A stretch of DNA of 48,110 nucleotides, taken from positions 1-48,110 of the forward strand of contig JAFRZL010000019.1 of the NCBI GenBank assembly GCA_017442535.1, in the 5' to 3' direction. How positions within the stretch are numbered: position 1 is the first letter of the stretch; every line of letters begins with the position of its first letter. Below, one piece after another: positions 24,227 to 33,413 of this stretch. Origin of the DNA: Bacillota bacterium (GTDB lineage Bacteria; Bacillota; Clostridia; Lachnospirales; Bianqueaceae). The notes under the pieces were generated by a model. The model saw nothing but the letters and a program-made list of their open reading frames with translations. It did no database searches and was not told where the DNA came from. The position numbers were made by a program, and so were the translations under genes.

Positions 24227-25417
24227 ATGAATAAACTAGACTCCGTTTTCAAACCCGAATCCAAATACAAGGCGTTCTTTATTTCGATCATTACGTTCGG
24301 CCTGGCTTACGGCCTGTACAAAGGCGTGATCGATAATTATCTGGCCGAGATCGTGGGCATGTCCGAATTCGACAAAGGCGTTTCGGAATTCTTCCGCGAG
24401 CTGCCTGGACTGATGCTGATCTTTATCCTGGCGCTGCTCTACATGTTTTCCGCCGAAAAGATCTATAAAATCGGCGCCTTTATCATGCTGGCCGGCATGG
24501 CTGCGCAGTCCGTGGTGCCCGCGAGCAGGGTGCTGGTCATCCTCTGCATGTTTGTCTACTCGCTGGGTGAACACATGCAGCTCGGCATGCGCAATTCCAT
24601 GTCGCTCCAGTACTCAAGGGAGGGCCGGAACGGCGAGGCACTGGGCTTGCAGAACGCGGCGCAGCATATCGGAACGCTCGCCGGATACCTCATCATTGTC
24701 GGCACATTCTTTGTTGTTAAAGCTTCACAGGAAATGTACCGCGTGGTCTTTGCCGTCAGCGCCGCCATCATCGCCCTGGGCTGCTTTTCCAGCCTGCGTA
24801 TCACGGGCTCCAGCGCGACAGATCCGAATAAACGCCGTTTTTACTTCCGTAAGAAGTTCACCAAGTACTATATGCTGGAGGTCTTCTACGGCGCGCGCAA
24901 ACAGGTGTTTTTCACGTTCGGCCCCTATGTGCTGATCCTCTTTTACGGGGCGAACGCGCAGACCATCAGTCTGCTGTTCGCGATCTCCGCGATCTGCGGC
25001 TTTATCGCTTCGCCCTTTGTAGGCAAGATCATTGACCGGTTCGGCTATAAGGCGGTCATGATCTCTGATACGCTGATCCTGGTAATCGTCTGCTTCTTCT
25101 ACGGCTTTGCGCATCATATCTTTCCGAGGGATGTCGCGTTCATCATCTGCTGCGTGAACTATGTGCTGGATTCGATCATCTCGCTCGCGTCCATGGCATC
25201 GAATGTCTATGTGCAGGATATTTCGGACAGCCCGGACGAGGTGAGGGCGACGATCTCCACCGGCGTATCCGTCAACCACCTGATCACGATCTTTATCGCG
25301 CTTTTCGGCGGATGGATCTGGAAGACGCTCGGCATCGAGACGCTTTTCATTATTTCTGCGGTGCTTGGTCTGTGCAACAGTGCCTACGCCGCGACGATCA
25401 AGACGGGGAAACAATGA
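24227..25417 (+). CDS. MFS transporter
   Basis: The 396-residue protein has about twelve hydrophobic helices and the cytoplasmic GKIIDRFGYK segment resembling the MFS signature between helices. No ribosome site stronger than AAGG is seen, consistent with coupling to the upstream nitroreductase 11 bp away. It may export or import the compound handled by the two nitroreductases; that is inference only. Confidence 0.85.
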   Translation: MNKLDSVFKPESKYKAFFISIITFGLAYGLYKGVIDNYLAEIVGMSEFDKGVSEFFRELPGLMLIFILALLYMFSAEKIYKIGAFIMLAGMAAQSVVPASRVLVILCMFVYSLGEHMQLGMRNSMSLQYSREGRNGEALGLQNAAQHIGTLAGYLIIVGTFFVVKASQEMYRVVFAVSAAIIALGCFSSLRITGSSATDPNKRRFYFRKKFTKYYMLEVFYGARKQVFFTFGPYVLILFYGANAQTISLLFAISAICGFIASPFVGKIIDRFGYKAVMISDTLILVIVCFFYGFAHHIFPRDVAFIICCVNYVLDSIISLASMASNVYVQDISDSPDEVRATISTGVSVNHLITIFIALFGGWIWKTLGIETLFIISAVLGLCNSAYAATIKTGKQ

Positions 25418-25424
25418 TAACCGG

Positions 25425-25501
25425 AAAGCCTCGTGACACTTTTTTACTCCGGCAGATTGCGCTGTGCGCAAATACTGTCGTAAAAAAGGTCCCGAGGCTT
25501 T
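25425..25501. repeat. 77-bp imperfect palindrome downstream of the MFS gene
   Basis: AAAGCCTCG (25425-25433) pairs with CGAGGCTTT (25493-25501). Inside, TTTTTTAC pairs with GTAAAAAA, and the centre holds the stem TTGCGC-TGT-GCGCAA (25458-25472). It could serve as terminator for the preceding operon or be a MITE-like remnant. In the rest of the 25418-25764 gap I see only the promoter at 25601-25629. Confidence 0.7.
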
Positions 25502-25600
25502 GCTTGTTGTGAAAGAGATGGTTGAGGTTTTTTGAAAGATCAACCCACCGGGCTCCGCTCTGTTTTTACCCGGCGGCTTTGATTAATGAAAGCGGCGCTC

Positions 25601-25629
25601 TTGACAATACGGGCCGCGGATGTTACTAT
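25601..25629 (+). promoter_or_regulatory. Promoter of the unknown two-gene operon
   Basis: TTGACA (25601-25606), 17-bp spacer, TACTAT (25624-25629), leaving a leader of about 130 nt before the ATG at 25765. Confidence 0.75.
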
Positions 25630-25764
25630 TGTATAAAGATCATGAGGATATCCAAAGCGTCGGAGCCTTTGAATCCCATCGTCGCGCTATACCATCATCA
25701 TACCGGATTCCGGCGGCTTTTGATATTATCCATCATAGTTTCTCTCAGAAAGGAGTAGGATCAC

Positions 25765-27051
25765 ATGGTCGATAAAACCACTTTCACAGTAAACGAGTCC
25801 AATCTTGCCATGCGTATCGGGCAGGCCGAAATGTACCTCAGGGAGTTCGAGAACGAGGTCAAGCGGGCGAACGGGGCTTCCGGCATCTTCCGTTCCAAGG
25901 AGGACGCCCTGGCCCGTATCAAAATACTGAGCGAATTTGCCCCAAATGATCCAAGAGTGAAGGATATGTTCGAGCGGGCCAGGAACTGCATTATCGGCTC
26001 AACCGGCAATTTTACCGACGTTACGAAAGACATGACGGAGTATCTGGTCAATGAACAGAAACTCCGGGAGATGTACTGCGAAAAGAGTGAAAAGGCCTGG
26101 AACGCTCTGCGGGAGCAGTATAAGGATAAACTGATCGAAAAGGTCTATCCGGCTCCCGATGTGCTGGAGGAACCGCAGGAAGAATACGTCGGCAAGTACG
26201 TCATCCTGGACGATGTCCGGTATCCGATGAACCAGTTTATGGGCGTGACCGGAGAATATATCTGGGTGGGCAAACGCTCCAGCGGCATGTATTTCGTGAA
26301 GATCAACGGCCGTAAATGGCTCGGACCGTATGAAGCAGTCAAACGCTACCGGAGACAGGTAGATTCCACGATGATGGAAGTGGATAAATGGACGGTCTTG
26401 GCCGAGATCACCGGTGTGACGATGGAACAGCCGGAACCCGGTGAGAAAAAGGTCGGGCCTCCGGTCTATGCGGCTGTCGTCGAACCGGTCGCGCTGTACG
26501 TGCCCGGACATGTACTTGGCTTTTACGACAAAGAGCGCGAGACCAGCGGCTATTTCGAAGGCGAAGATGAAGTCGCCGCCATCAAGGAGGCCTGGTACAC
26601 CGTGAAATCGGTGCCGGACGACGTCACGCCTGAGCGGCTCGTCGAGATTTTCCGTCAGGCCATCAAGGAAAAGAACTATGATCTGTACGTCGACTGTATC
26701 CAGCCGGAAAGAAGACAGAACCCGATCCAGGAATCCCTGATGCTGTATCACTGGGATCTGCATCAGGAGAGGCTCCACGGCGAGTACGTCCATGCGGAGG
26801 TCGTGCCGGATGCCACCAAGATCACGGTGGTCAAGGGCTACAGCGACGAGAGCGGCTTGGATTCCTTCTTCTTGTCGGCGGAGGACCAGAAGGCCATCGA
26901 GGCAAGATACGGCGAAAAAGTCGAGTATGCTTCTGTGCAGACCATCTCGTTCGATAAGAACGGCAAGCAGTTGGGCAGCCCTGTGAGAAGGAATCTGATC
27001 CGGACGAACGGCGGTAGATGGTATGTGCGCGATTATGAGATCCGGTTCTGA
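25765..27051 (+). CDS. Protein of unknown function, first gene of a pair
   Basis: I do not recognise this 428-residue protein. It has no signal peptide or membrane helix. Residues 1-120 are helical and charged and could form a coiled region. Residues 135-200 form a beta-rich domain with YVILDDVRYPMNQF and WVGKRSSGMYFVKINGRKW. A middle part contains a VEPVALYVPGHVLGFYDK segment. The last 130 residues, with FRQAIKEKNYDLYVDC and a GGRWYVRDYEI ending, are laid out like an NTF2/SnoaL-type domain. AAAGGAG precedes the ATG. The next gene starts 38 bp downstream and is presumably its partner. Confidence 0.85.
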   Translation: MVDKTTFTVNESNLAMRIGQAEMYLREFENEVKRANGASGIFRSKEDALARIKILSEFAPNDPRVKDMFERARNCIIGSTGNFTDVTKDMTEYLVNEQKLREMYCEKSEKAWNALREQYKDKLIEKVYPAPDVLEEPQEEYVGKYVILDDVRYPMNQFMGVTGEYIWVGKRSSGMYFVKINGRKWLGPYEAVKRYRRQVDSTMMEVDKWTVLAEITGVTMEQPEPGEKKVGPPVYAAVVEPVALYVPGHVLGFYDKERETSGYFEGEDEVAAIKEAWYTVKSVPDDVTPERLVEIFRQAIKEKNYDLYVDCIQPERRQNPIQESLMLYHWDLHQERLHGEYVHAEVVPDATKITVVKGYSDESGLDSFFLSAEDQKAIEARYGEKVEYASVQTISFDKNGKQLGSPVRRNLIRTNGGRWYVRDYEIRF

Positions 27052-27089
27052 GTGGAAGCGGAATAGACAAGACCGAACGGAGGAATAAC

Positions 27090-28328
27090 ATGAGTGAAGG
27101 CATAGATTTCAACGATTTTCCGGCGTTTACGCAAGAATGCATTGATGACATGAAGCAGGCCTACGGCGAACTGGAGATGTGGCAGTTCATTGATGAGGGC
27201 AACATCATCGATGAGCTGAACGGCGTAAGCAACCGCATCGGCGCTTTTTCCGCGCAGATGATCGCCATGCAGGTCAACAATGACTACAAGAAGACGGACG
27301 ATATGAGGAAAACGCTACTGATGAACGATCTGGGGCCCGCGGGCTGGATCTCCACGTTTTACATGAAGAACAGCGATCTGAAAGGCGATATCCCTTCGGA
27401 TTCCTTCTTCAATACGCTTTCCGGGGTCCTCGGCGACGGCAAAGGAAGCAAAGAGGCGTATCTGATGTCCAGGAAATATTATCACGATATCGGGGAGCTT
27501 CTGGCTGTCATGATCGAACTGCGCAAGCTCCTGCCCTGGTTTCCGCTTGAGGGAGGCAACCAGATCGACATGATCGTCGAAAATTTCAAGGACTGCGGGT
27601 TTGACAAGCAGTTATATGATGACATCGACTCCATCATTTATAACATGAACGCCTGGATCGGCCAGTGGATCGACCAGAACAGAGGCAGCAAAGCACCGTA
27701 TGCTGAGAAATATTATCAGGAGAATGTCGGAAAAGTTTCCAAATCGACATTGAATACCGAATACCGGAAAAAGAGGCGGGAGGCCTATCTGGAAAGTGCG
27801 AGGAGCCAGTGGTTCGTCCAGAGAGGCTTCCGCTACACTTCGGAAGGCGTATTTACTCCGAGTCCGGAGATGGACGCAAAGACGGAGATCATTGACGAGT
27901 ATACGCTGGAAGTAGCCCAGATGCAGAAGACAGGCGGCTTTGAAGACCTGTGCAAGACGGCGATCAAGGAATGCACAAGGATCCAGAACGAAACGCTCAA
28001 GGAGGCCAGGAAAAATACTTCGGCGTTGCCCGCGGTGCAGAACCTGCTCGGAACCTGTGAAGACCTGGTCGGACATCTTCTTAAATTCGCCGAGACCCGT
28101 CTTGAAACGTATAAACTGTTTGCGGAGGGAAACAGCAACGCGCCGTATTGCTACATGAATCATCCGCGTTCGATCGCCGACAAGGTCTATATTGCCGGCG
28201 AGAAGATCCGTGAAGGCGATCCGAAGGAACAAGGGACGCGCCTCCGGATGGCCTTTACGAATATGGCAACAGGTCTTACCAAGATCTGCAGGCAGTTCGT
28301 TGGAGAGGGGCATCCGGAACTGAACTGA
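27090..28328 (+). CDS. Protein of unknown function, second gene of a pair
   Basis: I do not recognise this 412-residue protein. It is soluble, almost entirely helical by composition, rich in Lys, Glu, Met and Tyr, and has no catalytic motif I can name. The first 100 residues contain several Met/Asn-rich helices, and residues 210-330 look like long amphipathic helices. CGGAGG precedes the ATG. It is read with the gene at 25765-27051 from one promoter and ends before a hairpin at 28385. A scaffolding or stress-related role cannot be supported or excluded. Confidence 0.85.
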   Translation: MSEGIDFNDFPAFTQECIDDMKQAYGELEMWQFIDEGNIIDELNGVSNRIGAFSAQMIAMQVNNDYKKTDDMRKTLLMNDLGPAGWISTFYMKNSDLKGDIPSDSFFNTLSGVLGDGKGSKEAYLMSRKYYHDIGELLAVMIELRKLLPWFPLEGGNQIDMIVENFKDCGFDKQLYDDIDSIIYNMNAWIGQWIDQNRGSKAPYAEKYYQENVGKVSKSTLNTEYRKKRREAYLESARSQWFVQRGFRYTSEGVFTPSPEMDAKTEIIDEYTLEVAQMQKTGGFEDLCKTAIKECTRIQNETLKEARKNTSALPAVQNLLGTCEDLVGHLLKFAETRLETYKLFAEGNSNAPYCYMNHPRSIADKVYIAGEKIREGDPKEQGTRLRMAFTNMATGLTKICRQFVGEGHPELN

Positions 28329-28384
28329 GAGTTATAGGATAAAACGTGTTGGTAAGGGGCTGTGAAAAAAGGCCAAAAAGAATA

Positions 28385-28420
28385 GAAGGTCAACCGATTC
28401 CAGCGGAAGACCTTCTTGTC
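28385..28420 (+). terminator. Terminator after the unknown pair
   Basis: GAAGGTC (28385-28391) pairs with GACCTTC (28409-28415), with an inner CCG/CGG stem; TTGTCTT follows. Confidence 0.6.
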
Positions 28421-28499
28421 TTGACATGGATATGGGGTGTCATTGCGGCCGGTTTCCTTTATACTGCACAGTCTCACCTCTGACAGGATAAACCGAGTA

Positions 28500-28979
28500 T
28501 CAGACGGGAAGTAGCGCCAGCTCTTTCCCGTTCAGCACTGCCCTTTCCAGGCGGTCGCCGTCGTACTCCAGCTTGAGCGAGAAGAAGGGGATGTCCGTAT
28601 CCAGCAGCCGCAGAAAGATGTGGTCGCCTTCCCACAGAGGGAGGGCGGGCACATCTTTTTTTGCGACCCATTCGAGGTCTCCCTCGTCGCAGACTTGCAG
28701 GTCGCCTAGATAGGCGGAAGCTGTGAACAGGTGCATGTATTCGGTCTCGTAGAGGGTGTTTACAAAGGTGATCAGGCCGCGGTAGCGGTACTCGGTCAAG
28801 AGGCAGCCGGTTTCCTCGCAGAATTCGCGCAGCAGGCAGTCTTCGGGGCTTTCTTTGTCCAGAAATTTGCCGCCGATGCCGATCCATTTGCCGGCATTGG
28901 GATCATCGGGCTTTTTGTTGCGATGCAGCATCAGGTAGGAGCCGTTTTGCTCAAGATAACAGAGGGTGGATTGCAGCAT
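28500..28979 (-). CDS. NUDIX hydrolase, MutT/8-oxo-dGTPase-like
   Basis: The 159-residue protein starts with LCYLEQNGSYLMLHRNKK and has GGKFLDKESPEDCLLREF followed by CEETG, the Nudix box. The N-terminal form resembles 8-oxo-dGTP diphosphatases that clean oxidised nucleotides. The ATG at 28979 is chosen by homology of the N terminus; the ribosome site is weak (AAAG), and a longer in-frame reading to 29102 lacks family sequence. The region 28980-29103 is AT-rich without a clear minus-strand promoter. Confidence 0.87.
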   Translation of the reverse strand: MLQSTLCYLEQNGSYLMLHRNKKPDDPNAGKWIGIGGKFLDKESPEDCLLREFCEETGCLLTEYRYRGLITFVNTLYETEYMHLFTASAYLGDLQVCDEGDLEWVAKKDVPALPLWEGDHIFLRLLDTDIPFFSLKLEYDGDRLERAVLNGKELALLPV

Positions 28980-29103
28980 TGGGAACACGCTTTCTGCGGG
29001 ATAATCCGCTGTTTTTGAAAGAAAATGTCGGTGCGAACGATTTTTTTCTTGCTTTTTATGGTATAATAGTATATGATAGGTGCATGTTGTGCGCTTTAAC
29101 ACT

Positions 29104-29910
29104 TTACAGTGTATTCAGCCCGAGAATCCGGGCAGCGTTGCGCCACATGATTTTTTCCTCGTCTTCAAAGGAGAAGCCGTAATCGCGGATCCGCTTCACG
29201 AAATCGGCCTGGTCACCCCAGGGAGAATCCGTCGCAAAGAGGATGCGGTCCGCACCGTGGGCCGCGATGATCTCGCGGGCTTTGGCGGGATAGAAGGGGA
29301 GGACGGCGGCGGTATCCATATAAACGGGTTTACCGATCAGCTTATCCATCACCTCTTCGGTCAGGGCGAGGCCGCCGAGATGGGCCAGGATCAGCTTGTT
29401 ATCGATCAGGCCGCTAAGCTCGTCAAGCACCTGGAGCACCATGTCCGGCGTGCAGTGGATATGCTCCGGATAGGCCGGATCGAGCCCGGCATGAGTGATG
29501 ATGTAGAGGCCGCGCTCTGCAGCCCGGGCCATGATATTTATCATGCGCGGGTCATCAAAATCCGTTTCCTGATAATCGGGATGCAGCTTGACGATCTTCA
29601 GACCGTGGGAAGCGATCTCGTCCATGATTCCCGGCACATCTTCACAGTCCGGATGGATCGCTCCTGCAAAGTAAACGCCGTCCCGACCGTTCAGCTCGTA
29701 AGAGAGCCGGTTGATGGTAGGTACCTGGGATGGCTTGGTCGCCACGGGGAGCACCTGGCAGATATCGATGCCGCTTTGCCGCATCGAGTGCTTGAGAGAG
29801 GCGAGGGTCCCTTCACGATAGGCGTGGATATGGCCTTTTTGCTCAAGATAAGCGATGGAGCGCTCGGCAATGGCGTCCGGGAAGGTATGGGTGTGGAAAT
29901 CAATAATCAT
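29104..29910 (-). CDS. Amidohydrolase-family protein (amidohydrolase 2 / ACMSD-like)
   Basis: The 268-residue TIM-barrel protein has the metal-binding H6-T-H8 in MIIDFHTHTFPD, a conserved His in ITHAG, another in LAHLGG, and the final Asp in FATDSPWG. Members include decarboxylases and hydrolases of carboxylated aromatic or lactone substrates. AAAGGATG lies before the ATG. It is divergent from the aryl/2-oxo-acid operon that begins at 30016. Its substrate is not known; a link to aromatic-acid metabolism is only suggested by position. Confidence 0.87.
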   Translation of the reverse strand: MIIDFHTHTFPDAIAERSIAYLEQKGHIHAYREGTLASLKHSMRQSGIDICQVLPVATKPSQVPTINRLSYELNGRDGVYFAGAIHPDCEDVPGIMDEIASHGLKIVKLHPDYQETDFDDPRMINIMARAAERGLYIITHAGLDPAYPEHIHCTPDMVLQVLDELSGLIDNKLILAHLGGLALTEEVMDKLIGKPVYMDTAAVLPFYPAKAREIIAAHGADRILFATDSPWGDQADFVKRIRDYGFSFEDEEKIMWRNAARILGLNTL

Positions 29911-30015
29911 TCCTGCACATCCTTTCTGGGTGGAATGATTGGATTATATCATAAATACTTCAAATAAGATACTGGTTTGTTGCATAGAAACCGCAAGCAG
30001 AGAGGAGTCCGTTTT

Positions 30016-31650
30016 ATGACAATTGTGGATTTACTGGAGAGAAACGCCAGAGAGTACGCGAATGAGACCGCCCTGGTAGAGATCAATCCCGAGCAGAAGG
30101 CGACGAAGCGCGTGACCTGGCATGAGTACGAGCTGGTCCAGCCTTCCGCGAGCCCCTATTCGCGTCGTGAGATCACCTGGTCGGTCTTTAACGAGAGGGC
30201 CAACCGGTTCGCAAACGCACTGATCTCGCGGGGCATCACCAAGGGACATAAGGTCGCGATCCTGATGATGAACTGCATGGAATGGCTGCCCATCTATTTC
30301 GGTGTGCTTAAGACCGGGGCGATGGCAGTGCCGCTGAATTTCCGCTATTCCTCCGATGAAATCCTTTATACCTTTAATCTGGCACAGGCGGATATCCTGC
30401 TCTTCGGGCCCGAATTCATCGGCCGCGTGGAGGATATTGCCGACCAGATCGATGAGCGGCATCTGCTGCTTTACTTCGGGGACGGCTGTCCGTCCTTTGC
30501 GGAGGGCTATCCTTCCTTTGTGGCGGACAGCTCCAGCCAGAATCCCGGCATCCCTCTGTCCGAGGACGATTATGCCGCGATCTATTTCTCTTCCGGCACC
30601 ACGGGATTTCCCAAGGCGATCCTGCATAAGCACCGCGCGCTGATCTACTCCGCGACGGTGGAGCAGAAGCATCACGGACAGACTCACGACGATGTCTTCC
30701 TCTGCATCCCGCCTCTGTACCATACCGGCGCCAAAATGCACTGGTTCGGGTCGCTCTACAGCGGGTCCAAGGCAGTGCTGCTCAAAGGCATCAAGCCGGA
30801 GTATATTCTGGACGCGGTCAGCAAAGAGCACTGCACGATCGTCTGGCTGCTGGTGCCGTGGGCGCAGGATATTCTGAACGCGCTCGATTCCGGCCGTCTG
30901 AAGCTCTCGGATTATCATCTGGATCAATGGAGGCTGATGCATATCGGCGCACAGCCGGTGCCTCAGAGCCTGATCCACCACTGGCTGGAGTATTTCCCGA
31001 ATCATCAGTATGACACCAATTACGGCCTGTCCGAGTCTATCGGGCCGGGCGCCGTGCATCTGGGTGTTGAAAACGTGCACAAGGTCGGCGCGATCGGTGT
31101 GCCCGGCTACGGCTGGCAGGTCAAGATCGTGGACGAAGACGGCAATGAAGTACATGGCCAGGAGGTCGGCGAGCTCTGCGTCAAGGGCGACGGCGTGATG
31201 GTCTGCTACTACCGCGATCCCGAAGCCACCGCCAAGACCCTGAAGGACGGCTGGCTGTATACCGGTGACATGGCCATGCGCGACGAGGACGGCTTTATCT
31301 TCCTGGTGGACCGTAAGAAAGACGTCATTATCACCGGCGGCGAGAACCTGTACCCCGTGCAGATCGAGGACTTTATCCGCGGCTTTAACAAGGTGAGCGA
31401 CGTGGCTGTCATCGGATTGCCGGATGAGCGTCTGGGTGAGATCGCGGCGGCGATCATCGAGATCAAGGAAGGTATGACCTGCACCGAGGACGAGATCAAC
31501 GAATTCTGCAAGGGGATGCCGCGCTACAAACGGCCGCGGCGCATTATTTTTGACAAAGTGCCCCGCAATCCCACCGGCAAGATCGAGAAGCCGCTGCTGC
31601 GCAAGCGCTACGGCGCGGACCGTCTGGTCGATGCGCAGAATAAATCATAA
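30016..31650 (+). CDS. AMP-forming acyl-CoA synthetase
   Basis: The 544-residue adenylating enzyme activates a carboxylic acid with ATP and CoA. Visible motifs are the P-loop YFSSGTTGFPKA, YGLSESIG, YTGDMAMRDEDGF with the hinge region VDRKKDVIITGGENLYP, and the C-terminal catalytic Lys in PRNPTGKIEK. AGAGGAG precedes ATG 30016. iorA begins 24 bp after its stop, so it belongs to the operon of indolepyruvate oxidoreductase and a PaaK-type ligase. A medium-chain or aryl acid is the likely substrate; in fermenters such ligases may also work toward acid plus ATP release. Confidence 0.92.
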   Translation: MTIVDLLERNAREYANETALVEINPEQKATKRVTWHEYELVQPSASPYSRREITWSVFNERANRFANALISRGITKGHKVAILMMNCMEWLPIYFGVLKTGAMAVPLNFRYSSDEILYTFNLAQADILLFGPEFIGRVEDIADQIDERHLLLYFGDGCPSFAEGYPSFVADSSSQNPGIPLSEDDYAAIYFSSGTTGFPKAILHKHRALIYSATVEQKHHGQTHDDVFLCIPPLYHTGAKMHWFGSLYSGSKAVLLKGIKPEYILDAVSKEHCTIVWLLVPWAQDILNALDSGRLKLSDYHLDQWRLMHIGAQPVPQSLIHHWLEYFPNHQYDTNYGLSESIGPGAVHLGVENVHKVGAIGVPGYGWQVKIVDEDGNEVHGQEVGELCVKGDGVMVCYYRDPEATAKTLKDGWLYTGDMAMRDEDGFIFLVDRKKDVIITGGENLYPVQIEDFIRGFNKVSDVAVIGLPDERLGEIAAAIIEIKEGMTCTEDEINEFCKGMPRYKRPRRIIFDKVPRNPTGKIEKPLLRKRYGADRLVDAQNKS

Positions 31651-31674
31651 TTATTGCAGATGGAGGGAAAACCA

Positions 31675-33408
31675 TTGAAAAAGCTGATGTTGGGAAATGA
31701 AGCCATTGCCCGCGGCCTGTATGAGGCCGGGGTAAAGCTGGTTTCCAGTTATCCCGGGACGCCGTCCACCGAAATCACCGAGTTCGCGGCGACCTATCCG
31801 GAAATATACTGCGAGTGGGCACCCAATGAAAAGGTGGCGACCGAGGTCGCATTCGGCGCCTCACTCCGCGGAGCCCGCAGCGCCTGCGCCATGAAGCATG
31901 TCGGCCTGAACGTGGCTGCCGATCCGCTTTTTACCCTGTCTTACACCGGTGTGAACGGAGGCATGGTCATCTTTGTGGCGGATGATCCGGCCATGCATTC
32001 CTCACAGAATGAGCAGGACAGCCGTCACTACGCGATGGCGGCCAAGGTGCCCATGCTGGAGCCTGCGGATTCTGCTGAAGCCAAGGAATTTGTGAAGCGT
32101 GCCTACGAGATCTCGGAGACCTATGATACTCCTGTGATCATCCGGATGTGCACCCGCATTGCCCACTCTCAGAGTATTGTGGAGCTCATGGACCGCGTGG
32201 AGCGTGATCTGCCCGCTTATGAGAAGAACCCGGCCAAGTATATCATGACGCCCGCGAACGCCATCCGCCGCCATCCCTTTGTGGAGGAGCGTACGCGTAA
32301 GCTCGCTGCTTATGGCGAGACTACAGATCTGAACCGCGTCGAATGGGGCGGGCGTGAGATCGGCATCATCTGCTCCGGCACCTGCTACCAGTATGTGAAA
32401 GAAGTTTTCGGCGACAGCGTCTCCGTCCTGAAGCTCGGCCTGGTACATCCGCTGCCCACGGAACTGTTCCGCGATTTTGCCGCGAAGGTGGACAAGCTCT
32501 ATGTGGTCGAGGAGCTGGACGGCTTCATCGAATCCCATCTGCGCAATATCGGAATCGACTGCGTGGGCAAGGAGCTCTTCAGCCCGCTCGGCGAGTATAA
32601 TCAGACGACGATTCGCGCAGCTTTCGGCCTGCCGCAGCCGGACTCCACTGGGCTGGATGGCCAGATACCGGTCAGACCTCCCGTGATGTGTGCGGGCTGT
32701 CCGCACCGCGGGCTTTTCTACACACTGGCCAAACATCATATCACCTGCCTGGGTGATATCGGCTGCTATACGCTGGGCTCCGCTGCGCCTCTGTTTGCTC
32801 TGGATTCCACGCTCTGCATGGGCGCATCCGTATCGGGCATTCACGGCTTTAACAAAGTGGGCGGGCCCGAGAGTGAGCACAAAACGGTTTGCGTGATCGG
32901 CGATTCGACCTTTATGCATTCCGGTATGACGGGTCTCGTCAATATCGCATATAACGCTTCCAACTCGACCGTGATTATTCTGGATAATTCGATCACCGGC
33001 ATGACCGGCCATCAGCAGAATCCGACCACGGGCTATAATATCAAGGGTGATCCCGCGCTTGCCGTCGATCTGGAGGCGCTCTGCCACGCGATCGGCATCC
33101 GGCGCGTGCGGGTCGTGGATCCGTACGATCTTGCGGCCTGTGAACAGGCGGTTACGGAGGAGCTCGCCGCGGATGAACCCTCCGTGATCATCTCACGCCG
33201 TCCCTGCATGCTGCTCAAATACGTCAAGCCGCAGCCTCCGGTATCCGTGGATACCTCCAAATGCGTCGGCTGCCGCATGTGCATGAAGCTCGGCTGCCCC
33301 GCCATCAGCTTCCGCGGTAAAAAGGCATATATCGATCCGACCCAGTGCGTGGGCTGCAAGGTCTGCATGCAGCTGTGCCGGGTAGGCGCCATCGGCAGAG
33401 AGGAGTGA
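31675..33408 (+). CDS. iorA: Indolepyruvate:ferredoxin oxidoreductase, alpha subunit
   Basis: The 577-residue thiamine-diphosphate enzyme subunit oxidatively decarboxylates aryl pyruvates to aryl-acetyl-CoA with reduction of ferredoxin. In order: pyrimidine-binding domain from residue 1 (GNEAIARGLYEAGV, SSYPGTPSTEI), middle domain, diphosphate-binding domain with GDIGCYTLGSAAP and GDSTFMHSG, and two 4Fe-4S clusters at the C terminus (CVGCRMCMKLGCP and CVGCKVCMQLC). The start is set at TTG 31675 because GGAGGG lies 6 nt upstream. iorB follows after 5 bp. Confidence 0.95.
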   Translation: MKKLMLGNEAIARGLYEAGVKLVSSYPGTPSTEITEFAATYPEIYCEWAPNEKVATEVAFGASLRGARSACAMKHVGLNVAADPLFTLSYTGVNGGMVIFVADDPAMHSSQNEQDSRHYAMAAKVPMLEPADSAEAKEFVKRAYEISETYDTPVIIRMCTRIAHSQSIVELMDRVERDLPAYEKNPAKYIMTPANAIRRHPFVEERTRKLAAYGETTDLNRVEWGGREIGIICSGTCYQYVKEVFGDSVSVLKLGLVHPLPTELFRDFAAKVDKLYVVEELDGFIESHLRNIGIDCVGKELFSPLGEYNQTTIRAAFGLPQPDSTGLDGQIPVRPPVMCAGCPHRGLFYTLAKHHITCLGDIGCYTLGSAAPLFALDSTLCMGASVSGIHGFNKVGGPESEHKTVCVIGDSTFMHSGMTGLVNIAYNASNSTVIILDNSITGMTGHQQNPTTGYNIKGDPALAVDLEALCHAIGIRRVRVVDPYDLAACEQAVTEELAADEPSVIISRRPCMLLKYVKPQPPVSVDTSKCVGCRMCMKLGCPAISFRGKKAYIDPTQCVGCKVCMQLCRVGAIGREE

Positions 33409-33413
33409 GGAAA

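Noticed and set aside
29040..29080. Plus-strand TATAAT near 29068 as a promoter
   Set aside because: No good -35 is found and the genes on both sides are on the minus strand.
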